Below the pieces are notes generated by a model, which saw nothing but the letters and a program-made list of their open reading frames with translations, was not told where the DNA came from and did not search any database. Both the position numbers and the translations under genes were made by a program. A stretch of 16,689 nt of DNA from Antrodiella citrinella (Eukaryota > Basidiomycota > Agaricomycetes > Polyporales > Steccherinaceae). The DNA lies in assembly GCA_004802725.1 (NCBI GenBank), contig SGPM01000474.1:1-16689 (forward strand), read 5' to 3'. Below, in pieces: positions 9,363 to 16,689 of the stretch (position 1 is the stretch's first letter; every line of letters begins with the position of its first letter).

Positions 9363-10856
9363 ATGCGACCTTCTCCCTCTGCTCCTGATGGCGAGCGACG
9401 ACGTAAAACGGAGGTCCCATCTCGACTCGTTGGGCACCTCGCAGGTAAGGAAGTCTCTGGTTCCACCGACCCAAAACCTTCATCGGATGGGCCAGATCCT
9501 GCGACTCGGGTCCTCTGATCGGCACTTGATCAACATGGCAGCCTGCTAGGTTGGGGGAAACGAACATGCGGCTCGGCATCGCCCCTTTCCAGCATTTTCA
9601 AAGGCATAAAAGGCCTTGGATTCGGTGAAGAACTGACCAAGTTCTTCTCAACCTCCCTTTCAGAAGCCTTTGCTGACCGCCATGCCCAAGTGCGAGGTGG
9701 TCAAGTCCCATCGTTTGTTGCACAGGCTGCAGCCCGTTCCTTTCAATACTCGCACGCCGCCCGCTGGCAGGACCAGTCCTTATCTTCTCAGATCTCCCAC
9801 ATGGTCCGAGGTGGGTATTCGTCCGTCGACGGCGCACTCCAGCTGCTCATTTTTTGACACATTCAGGGATCCGGATGTACTTTGGCATCCTCCCCTGCAG
9901 AAGAAGAAGGCGCTGCTTCCAAGCCTTCACCGAGCGGGGAGTCCTTGACCTTCCCGACTCGAGGCGTTGAAGACGCCCTGCCAACCACAATTGAAGACGT
10001 ATTTCCTGAGCACAGGGAAGGTGACAACCCTGGCGGATGGGGGGGTGTTGAATTTGATACCCTGTATCAGCAATTTTTGGTATGTGAATGTTGCCTGCGT
10101 CTTCCCACTGTGCTCATCTCCGATCAGCATGGATGGGATCCTGCACTCCTCGACTCTGGACATGAGGTGGTGACCTTTCCGGAGGAGCTGTCCGAGGACG
10201 ACGGAGTGCCGAACATCGACGACGCCTTGAGGAACCCAGGAGAACGCTACCATCCGAGCGAATTTAGGCATTTACACGCTGAGATTCTGTGTCAGCAACT
10301 TTCCGTGAGTCGTACGTCCTGTTCACTGGGTGATTTTCCCTCAGTCTGTCGCGCCAGTACGCCAAGAACGCTCTGCAAGATCTCAAAGAAGGAAAACTGA
10401 GAGACCTTCAGCTGGAGAGGGAGGCGGAAATGGAGGCTTTCCAATGCAGGCTCTGCAGGTCCCCCAGCTGTTGGCCTCGAGTGTGAGTCGCCCCTTTCTC
10501 CCCACGTCCTTCGCCTTCTAACAGGATGCTGCAGGATCCCTTGTGGACACGTCTTCTGTCAAGGATGCTTGGAAGGACTGTGGATGCAGAAAGACATCTG
10601 GTCCCTGCCCCGCTGCCCCACGTGTCAGGCTGAGATCTCTCAACAACCCATTCCCTGCCTTCCGATTCAGGAAAGGGTTCGCGCCCTTCAGAAAGATGCG
10701 GACTGCGTCAACCTGCCTCTGGAGCCGTTTGGTTGGGGTGCGGACGAACTTTTGGTAAGGAACACTCTTGGTTCCTGGGTGGATACATCTGCGGTAGATA
10801 CCAACGATGCCTTTGACAGGCTTTGGGACCTGTTGCATGCTGATGTCGAGGCTTAA
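9363..10856 (+). CDS. RING-finger protein (C3HC4), probable E3 ubiquitin ligase
   Basis: Six exons: 9363-9444, 9550-9810, 9901-10079, 10128-10304, 10358-10482 and 10535-10856, giving 381 aa. The RING lies near residues 263-305: C263-x2-C266, C278-G-H280-x2-C283-x2-C286, then C302-x2-C305 (FQCRLC, IPCGHVFCQGC, RCPTC). The spacing fits the C3HC4 class, which binds two zinc ions and recruits E2 enzymes. N-terminal residues 28-115 look folded (SIFKGIKGLGFGEELTKF, SFVAQAAARSFQYSHAARW), followed by an acidic disordered stretch. A helix (LKEGKLRDLQLEREAEME) precedes the RING, and the C-terminus ends in FDRLWDLLHADVEA. The RING is split by a 52-nt phase-2 intron. Exons 3-6 are firm; the start and the first intron (105 nt, 9445-9549) are less certain, and ATG 9388 is the rival start. 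Substrate unknown. Confidence 0.8.
10080..10127 (+). other. 48-nt intron that is also open in frame
   Basis: GTATGT...GATCAG fits splice rules, but its length is a multiple of three and it has no in-frame stop. Retention would insert 16 residues, including a Cys-rich patch (VCECCLRLP), in the RING protein upstream of the RING. Confidence 0.5.
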
Positions 10857-11005
10857 GGGGTTGGCCTTTCTTTCTCACTGTGCGCCTTTCTTATGCAAAC
10901 TACTTTTTTGCTTACCACCCTTCTTCATGAGCCCTGCTCTGGTAGCTTGGCTTCCTGGCTGCTGTCTTTATAGTAGGTGGAGCTCTGTGTTTGTAGTGCT
11001 TGTAA

Positions 11006-11011
11006 AATAAA
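11006..11011 (+). terminator. Poly(A) signal AATAAA of the RING gene
   Basis: AATAAA lies 150 bases past the stop at 10856, within GTAAAATAAAGC. It is the only canonical hexamer close to a gene end in this window. Confidence 0.55.
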
Positions 11012-11132
11012 GCTCAGCAGCTCTTGTGCTGGCAATCATGTCTAATTTACTAGAGGGAGTGGACTTTGATACTAAGGCAATACTGGCAAAAAACGCGTCT
11101 CCAAAAAGGGGCGCGCGTCTCAAAGAATGACA

Positions 11133-11155
11133 TCCAAATGAAAGTCCAAATGAAA
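11133..11155 (+). repeat. 11-bp direct repeat
   Basis: TCCAAATGAAA occurs at 11133-11143 and 11145-11155, one base apart. It lies just outside the 3' end of the oxygenase-like gene. Role unknown. Confidence 0.6.
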
Positions 11156-11255
11156 GGCGGGATGGTAATAAGCTTGGGCTGGAAAAAAAAGGGAGAAGGA
11201 GGCGGCTGGAGGGGCACTAAGAGAGGGAGAGAGGGATTCCTAAGGAGGGAAGGGT

Positions 11256-13413
11256 CTACAACCGGACGGGAAAATGATTTGCTGCCAGTGCCGCTGCTGC
11301 GTTGTAGGTTGTGACGTAGTACGGCTCCTTACGAGGAGCCTTCCTCTGCGCCTCTTTTTCCATCGCCTTGGTGGCCGTCATGGTGGTTCCAGCTAGCTCG
11401 GCTGCTCGGAAGATGGACGCTTGGGTGAACCATACCATGCTGCAGCGGGCGCCACTTGGGTTCTCCTCTGTCACGGAATGCAGGGGTTGGCTGTTTGACC
11501 GGTCTGGTAAAGGCGACTTCCCATCCTTGGTGACCACCAGCTCTACGTCTGAAAATAAAAAGGGATGAGGGCTGGATCAGTAAGCACTGTTCAGGCTGGC
11601 CCACCTTCAATTTTGACGTTAAAATGCAGAATCAGGGCGGAAGGGTAGATCAGGAGCACCCCCATAGGCACCTGAATGACAACCCCAGCCTCCCACAACA
11701 CCAACCAAACCTTCTCCTTGTTACCTGGGGGAGCTGTGGGGCAAGACTCATGGTCAGATCAGCGTTGACAGAAAACAGAGCGGTCTTACCTGGTCCAACA
11801 TAGTATACTAAAACCACACACATCATTATTGCTGCGTTCTTCCCATCCAGGTGTGGGTGACACACCACCTCTCTCACTCCAGCTTTTGGATAAGGTGCGT
11901 TGACGCAAAAGTTCCAAAAGAGGCCGAACTCAGGCTTCAGGCCATACCTTTCCAGGATGCGTTGGTTGATCTCCTCCAGCTTAGCAGCAAGCTCAGGGAA
12001 GTGCAGCTTCATTGTGGAAGAGACGTGGTTGCTGCAAAGCAGTCAGGCTTGGATAGTTTGCATGAAGAGGGTGAAGAGATTTACTTAATGGCTTGCATGT
12101 TTGGGTCCCAAAACTCGTTGAAGGCCGCCGCGTTGTCCTTTCCATCCTTGATGACGCTGTGATAGCCTGTCCGGCAAAGGCCCTGCATAGATGAGTTAGC
12201 TAAAAGGCCAACCAGGAGGATTTTCCGGGAGGCTGCCTACCTTCTTGCAGTTCCCATCGATTCCAAACACTGAAAAGTAGTGCTGGCCGCGGTTGTTCCC
12301 CTTTCTGTCTCCTTCGTCTATGAAGGTGCTGGCCACCAGCTCTAACGCCTTGGGGCCGAGCAGCGCAGCCCTCTCCCGCATCCATTTTGACAAGCTGGTC
12401 CTCATCACCACAAGTCGTGCGCTTGCATCGAGGATGTAGGTGTGAGGCTGGGCGCCGGCTTCACCATGGTTGCTGTTTTGATGTTCAGCTGCGGCTCTGG
12501 GTCTTCAAAAGAACGAGGTCTGCACTCACAGGTGGGGGTTTCCGAATGGAACCAGCTGCATGTGCTTGATCAGGTTGCTGGCTTCACCTGCCTCCCACTT
12601 GCGAAGCAGGCGCTTCACGTCGTTCGCTTGGTGCAGGTCCACGCCACACCAACCGGTGGTAGCGATTCGAAGGTCTGAGGCTTCAAACCCGCCTGTGGCA
12701 AGGTATGTCTCTGAGGCTCGAGAGGAGAACCTGCGGGATAAACACCTCTTGTTATCCGCCCTTTTCTTCTCCTTCCGCCGCTCCGCCTTGGTAATGGTTG
12801 GGTCTGAGACGGGGTCGTCATAGGGCAGGCCAGAGGAGTAGATGTTGGGCCTTTTGGATGACGCTGGGCCAGAGGCAAGAGGTCTAGTCAACAAAAGGTC
12901 AGTTGCAGCTCAAGGGTGCCTGCACGGGGAGCATACCTTCGTCGTTTGTACTGAAATAAGGCAGTGGAACCGCTTGAGTCCTCTTCGTCCTGCAGTTTAC
13001 GTTTCTGGCAGGCTTTCAAGGTACGCCCAGACGCGAGTTGGAAGTAATCCCGACGGGCCTCTTCCGCTGAGGTCTCGAGGGTCGTCCGAAGGATCTGCTG
13101 GACCTCTGGGTCCTGGTTGTGTAGGCTGTCTTCAGGGTCCAACACATGCCGTGAGAGGGCAAGGCCCGCAATGTCAAAAGGGCAGAGGTGCTTCTCTCCT
13201 GGCTGTTGGTGGCGAAAAGCTGGGAAGGCGGCGTCGCAGACATTCCGAATGGCTGACGCAGCAGGGGTCCAGTCGTGCTCTTGGCCCTGCAACCCATCAG
13301 CACCAGAGCAACCGCTTCACGGGGCGAGTGCTTACCTCCACGCCCAACGTTCCTCCCAAGTTGTGTCCCTGTGGCTCCATCTCCTTGGCTTTCTCCCGCG
13401 TCTCGCCGCCCAT
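11256..13413 (-). CDS. 2OG-Fe(II) oxygenase-like (double-stranded beta-helix) protein
   Basis: Minus-strand exons in coding order: 13413-13336, 13286-12937, 12883-12530, 12472-12241, 12182-12085, 12031-11790, 11724-11605 and 11548-11256, giving 588 aa. All eight junctions agree in phase. The N-terminal half is charged and partly helical, with a basic run (KAERRKEKKRADNKR). A middle segment reads YILDASARLVVMRTSL. The C-terminal region has an HxD pair at H431 and D433 (CHPHLDGKN), beta strands (VWLVLWEAGVVIQVPMG) and a distal H485 (YPSALILHFNV). This is the iron-binding order of 2-oxoglutarate dioxygenases and their relatives. TET/JBP-type nucleic-acid oxygenases are expanded in mushrooms, but I cannot assign this protein to them. 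A 2OG-binding Arg or Lys is not obvious, so catalytic activity is unproven. The start is the ATG at 13413 (G at -3, G at +4), but the frame stays open upstream to 13803 without another ATG, so an earlier exon is possible. Confidence 0.8.
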
Positions 13414-13800
13414 TCCGAGAGACAAAAGGTGCGCCCGTTTCTTTTTCCGAAGGGGACGAAGCTGACAGACAGACGCGAGGCGGCGCAGATAAGCGACAGG
13501 GTTATGCTCAAGGCCAAAGAGGTGCAGTGAGGCAGGTTTCCAAAGCGTGCGTGTGTGGGGGGGAGGGGAGGGGAATGACTCAACGCCGGTGAGAAGATGG
13601 ACGACCTTCTCAAAAGGCTGGAGGGAAAAGGGGTTAAGTTGCGGCTGCGCTGGCGGAGGTCGAAGGATGGAGGAGGTCCGTGGGCTGGCTCGGCTGTGGG
13701 CGGCTTGGAAGGAGCTGCGTCTGTTGGGGGTCAGTTTGGGCCACACGCACTCGAGAAAAAGACCTGGCAAGGTCTCTGAACGAGCACCGGGGGCGGGCAG

Positions 13801-13810
13801 CAACCGGTTG
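13801..13810. promoter_or_regulatory. 10-bp palindrome CAACCGGTTG
   Basis: A perfect 10-base palindrome about 390 bases upstream of the oxygenase-like start. It could be a dimeric regulator site; this is inference from symmetry only. Confidence 0.3.
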
Positions 13811-14280
13811 AAGAAAGAGAAGACGACGCGGTCGAATTAAAAGGCAGAGACCGGCGCTTCTCCAATTACGCGCGACGCGACGCCGACAACACGTGCTACC
13901 ACTCGCCCATCGGGAGCCAAATTGGGATGCCGCTTTATGTAGCGCTTGAGTCTATCTCGTCTTCCGCTTCCCGTGATCCCCAGTTGAAGCTTTGCACGCA
14001 CACTGTCATGGCGGCCACCCCGCCGCGACGCGAGTGCTTCGGTAAGCTAGTTGCGACCTTCTGAACCCAGTCTGCTTTTTGCGCAGGTCCTTGATACACC
14101 TCTCTCGACCCTCAGGCTGTGGCTGTCTAAATTCTGCACCAGAGCTGTCTTTAAATCCGTGATTCCCCATCCGTGACACCACGCCGCGTACAAAATCTAC
14201 GTACCAAGCCCTGGCCCTGCCTTAATCGATCTTGAGACGGGCGATGACGCCGATACATCACCACGTTGTTGACAATCAGA

Positions 14281-14320
14281 TTTCTTTGTCTCTTCTATGC
14301 TTTCTTTGCCTCTTATATGC
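14281..14320 (+). repeat. 20-bp imperfect tandem duplication
   Basis: Two adjacent 20-base units, 14281-14300 and 14301-14320, match at 18 of 20 positions (TTTCTTTG[T/C]CTCTT[C/A]TATGC). They sit just upstream of the TATA box of the coiled-coil gene. Confidence 0.7.
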
Positions 14321-14329
14321 TGAGGTCGG

Positions 14330-14336
14330 TATAAGG
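14330..14336 (+). promoter_or_regulatory. TATA box of the small-exon coiled-coil gene
   Basis: TATAAGG lies about 93-99 bases upstream of the ATG at 14429 and is followed by a C/T-rich leader, a layout like that of the 790-2170 gene. Confidence 0.5.
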
Positions 14337-14428
14337 TCGCTCTCTCCCTCCATTGATCTACGCTGCTCTCTAAACACCTTCCCCTTCCGACCTGCCAGCG
14401 TGCTTGCAAACGTTACGCAGGAACCTTG

Positions 14429-16689
14429 ATGAATCCGGAGCCTCAGGGACAGACGGCGTTGAACCCTGCCACGGAGCGATGGGACCAAGACCCAGACTCC
14501 GATATGAGGGACGCTGCCACTCCCGAACCTCCCGAACCTCCCGGGTTCCGTTACCCCACCGGCATCCCAGACGAAGACGCGGAGATGGAGGGACATGGAT
14601 CTGCACGCTTCTCAGCACCCAAACGTCCGCGACAACTTTCTGAAGTGGACACTGTGGTTGGCGAGAAGCCTCAACCTGGATCTGACGAGCAGCGCGTGCT
14701 ACAACCTCCCATAAAGAAGGCGCGACAAATACCACTCCTACTCCAGGACGAGGTCGTCTCTTTGAAGGAAACCATTCGTGTGTTGGAGGAAAGTCGACTC
14801 TAAAGTCCATTTAAACGACACACTGATGCGAGTCCGTTACAGCTTGAGCGAAAGAAAGCGACAGCGAAGATCGCGGATTTGGAAGTAGGTATTGTGCAAG
14901 CGCGAAGCGTTATGGATGGACCGCTTACCCATCATGCAGACGAGAGCCGAGGCCTCCGTTCTCAAAGCGACCACAAGAACCACTAAGGTCCGTCATCTTG
15001 GCTTAAGCTTACTCACTCCCCTTATAACCCACACATTCACTCTTGTCAGGCGTTGAAGCATGCTGAAGTCGAGCACGTGCTGAAGATTGGTGAATTGCAG
15101 TCGGAACTCCAAGGCTTCCGGGATGATAAAAACGGCCTCGCAGTGAGTGACTTCCTGCAGGCTTTCGAGCGACTCGTCTCACGTCTACTGGAAAGAAAAC
15201 TGCGGCGGAGAGGGCCGTTCTTATTGAAACCCTCGAGGAGACGGTAACCAGTCTTCAGAGACAGATATGGGACTTTCAGGTAAGCCACACATGGCTGCGA
15301 TCGATCCCTCTCATAGGTTTCTTCCGCATCAATGTTTACAGCAAGGAAAGCAGAAGCTCACTCAGGAGGTACACGCGGCCTCTGGTAGGGTTAAGGATGC
15401 CGAAAAAGAGCGAGATTCTTTGAGAGCAGAGGCCGCAGGGCTTCGGGAGTACAAATCGGCCCAGGAGGTGAGCCCCCTCCCTCCCTCTCTCTCTCTGCAG
15501 AGCCAGTGCACGCCGGCTCAACCGCCCTTAGGCGGCCGCTTCACATGGATCGTCTCTTTTGGACGCGGCGAAAGAAAGTATTCGGTCTCTCAAGGACGAC
15601 CTTGAGCGGAGTAGTGCGGTACGTCTCCATAAGACCTTGTCCGTGTGAAGACCCCCCTGATTTCCATCCCTTCCCACAGGAGTGCCTCCGTCTAGAATCT
15701 GCCAACGAAAGCACCATCCAGAGCCTCAAAAACGAAGCGTTGGCGGCGCGTAAGGACAAAGAAGAGGCTTTGGTGAGGAACGTTTCCCAGCACCGCGATA
15801 AAAGCATCCCTAATTCACCGCGTGGCGTCTTTTCAAAGGAGGAGAGCCGGCGTATCGTTGACACTTGCCAGGTACGCTGGGTCATGACTGAGTTCCGCGA
15901 CAAGGTGACTCATTTGGGAGCGTATACAGCGTGACGCCGCCAAGGCGCTCGAACAAATCAAAGAACAGATGTCCAACATGGAAGCTCAGAGGGATGCGCT
16001 GGAGAGCCGGGTCAATTCACTTTGCACAGAAAACGTCAGTACGCTGCTGACTCATGGGCCTTGAATCAAAGTAATCCGTTAACAGGATATGCTCTCTACT
16101 GAGAGAGGCGCAAACGAGGCCTTCAAAGTAAGCAGCTTGCTTCGTGTCAAAGGTTGATGGTGTAAATGGGAGTTTTGACAGCGCGAGAATGCGAAAACTC
16201 TCGAATGGACAAATAACCACGTGTCTGAATTGGAGGCTCAGAGGGATGCGCTGGAACAGGACTCGGCGTTGCTTCGCGCCACGAACGTGAGCCTCAAACT
16301 GCCTGTGTTCGCCTATTGACTCCCATACCGTTTCCACAAACTTACAGACAGAGCTATCTGCCAAGGAAGAGACTGCACGGGAAGAGAGGTTGTGCATCGA
16401 GACCGTAAGTGATTCGCCCTTCACCATCCCTTAGGGCTGCGGTCTCAGCCATTTGCAGACTCATCGGCAGGAACTCAGCGCAGTAAACGCGAAGATGACC
16501 GATGTTACGTGAGGCGTAACTTCGGCACGAGTTCTGACTAGGACGAGGTTCAAGTGAGACGATGAGGACGATGTGCAGACGAGGACGATGTTCAGAGTGG
16601 AAGATAACCTCTATTAACAAGGAGGTCAAGTTGGGGAACGAACTTGACCGACGCGTACAGGTATTTATACAAGTATGAGAACTGCGGAA
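14429..16689 (+). CDS. Small-exon coiled-coil protein (3' end outside the window)
   Basis: Exons: 14429-14779, 14843-14884, 14940-14987, 15050-15142, 15196-15279, 15342-15467, 15532-15618, 15680-15772, 15839-15871, 15930-16034, 16086-16127, 16182-16286, 16348-16404, 16459-16508 and 16579-16660, then a donor at 16661; about 466 codons lie in the window. Exon 1 encodes a disordered acidic segment with basic clusters (APKRPRQ, IKKARQ; possible nuclear signals). All later exons encode coiled coil with heptad-like Leu/Ala spacing and abundant Glu, Lys and Gln. Introns are 51-70 nt, and all but the last complete one are phase 0. The first intron uses a weak GTGTTG donor; without it the frame stops at 14803. 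The intron at 16509-16578 is also uncertain. No enzyme motif seen. By analogy with the gene at 790, a folded domain may follow past the right edge, but that is a guess. Confidence 0.75.
15930..16404 (+). repeat. Duplicated exon pair inside the coiled-coil gene
   Basis: Exons 15930-16034 and 16182-16286 are both exactly 105 bases and align without gaps: both start with Arg, have AK and LE at matching positions, share EAQRDALE and end in Asn. The bases GCTCAGAGGGATGCGCTGGA are identical in both. Each is followed by a short phase-0 exon with similar character (DMLSTERGANEAFK; TELSAKEETAREERL). This points to tandem duplication of an exon-intron-exon unit. Confidence 0.75.
16562..16595 (+). repeat. 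17-bp tandem repeat duplicating a splice acceptor
   Basis: ATGAGGACGATGTGCAG (16562-16578) and ACGAGGACGATGTTCAG (16579-16595) are adjacent and match at 15 of 17 positions. Each ends in a YAG-like acceptor (GTGCAG, GTTCAG). A more distant third copy (AGGACGAGGTTCAAG) lies just upstream. Only the first acceptor keeps the coiled-coil frame open. Confidence 0.65.

Larger units (their letters stand above)
10857..11255. other. Convergent intergenic region
   Basis: Lies between the 3' ends of the RING gene (+) and the oxygenase-like gene (-). It holds the poly(A) signal of the RING gene, a pair of 11-bp direct repeats (TCCAAATGAAA at 11133 and 11145), two copies of CGCGTCTC (11094 and 11114) and a purine-rich run at about 11165-11253. 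No gene seen. No AATAAA was found for the minus-strand gene. Confidence 0.5.
13414..14428. other. Divergent 1-kb spacer
   Basis: Separates the oxygenase-like gene (-) from the coiled-coil gene (+). Seen here are a 10-bp palindrome CAACCGGTTG (13801-13810), CCAAT (13862-13866), the E-box palindrome CACGTG (13890-13895), a 20-bp imperfect tandem repeat (14281-14320) and TATAAGG (14330-14336). A short ATG frame at 14008 could splice (donor GTAAGC near 14042) to a 13-residue peptide ending almost at once, so it is at most an upstream ORF. The left 390 bases may include 5' coding sequence of the minus-strand gene. Confidence 0.45.

Noticed and set aside
9603..9610. CATAAAAG as a TATA box
   Set aside because: It falls inside a coding exon of the RING gene (encoding GIKG), well downstream of the start.
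11323..11340. GGCTCC...GGAGCC hairpin as a terminator
   Set aside because: It lies inside the last coding exon of the minus-strand gene, and intrinsic terminators of this kind are not used by fungal RNA polymerase II.
12842..13465. 207-codon open frame on the plus strand
   Set aside because: It overlaps exons of the minus-strand oxygenase-like gene, whose eight exons agree in phase; the plus frame is rich in Arg, Gly and Pro, as expected of an antisense shadow in GC-rich coding DNA.
14008..14095. Short spliced ORF in the divergent spacer
   Set aside because: The spliced product would be about 13 residues; it could be an upstream ORF, but nothing supports a gene.

Overview
This window looks like nuclear DNA of a mushroom-forming basidiomycete (Agaricomycetes). 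The genes are cut by many short introns of about 48 to 105 nt (GTRNGY donor, CTRAY-like branch site, YAG acceptor). Spacers are short, and several predicted proteins resemble families that, as far as I can recall, occur only in mushrooms. There are no rRNA or tRNA genes, no CRISPR array and no bacterial signals. All family statements come from reading motifs; no database search was run. Splice sites were chosen by reading-frame and phase consistency.

Layout, left to right: (1) spacer with short repeats and a TATA box; (2) + strand gene 790-2170, coiled coil plus an 18-bp coding minisatellite plus a tryptophan-rich C-terminal domain; (3) - strand gene 4400-2360, a beta-propeller (WD40-like) protein with one membrane segment and a Val/Thr-rich tail, built from seven exons that at first sight look like separate genes; (4) divergent from it, + strand gene 4573-5463, a low-complexity protein with a helical C-terminus; (5) + strand gene 6088-8905, a 920-residue protein in one tiny and one huge exon; (6) + strand gene 9363-10856, a C3HC4 RING-finger protein with an AATAAA signal downstream; (7) - strand gene 13413-11256, convergent to the RING gene, an eight-exon protein whose C-terminus has an HxD...H pattern on a predicted double-stranded beta-helix (2OG-Fe(II) oxygenase-like); (8) a roughly 1-kb divergent spacer; (9) + strand gene 14429 to beyond the right edge, a coiled-coil protein made of at least 15 small exons, almost all separated by phase-0 introns, with an internal exon-pair duplication.

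No metabolic pathway links these genes. The common thread is that most look like fungus-restricted families of unknown role (coiled coils, W-rich domain, propeller-membrane protein, RING, oxygenase-like fold), which suggests an accessory, fast-evolving region. No transposase, reverse transcriptase, terminal repeats or target-site duplications were seen.

The items most worth a second look are the phase-0 small-exon coiled-coil gene with its duplicated exon pair, the oxygenase-like protein, and the frame offset inside the propeller gene.
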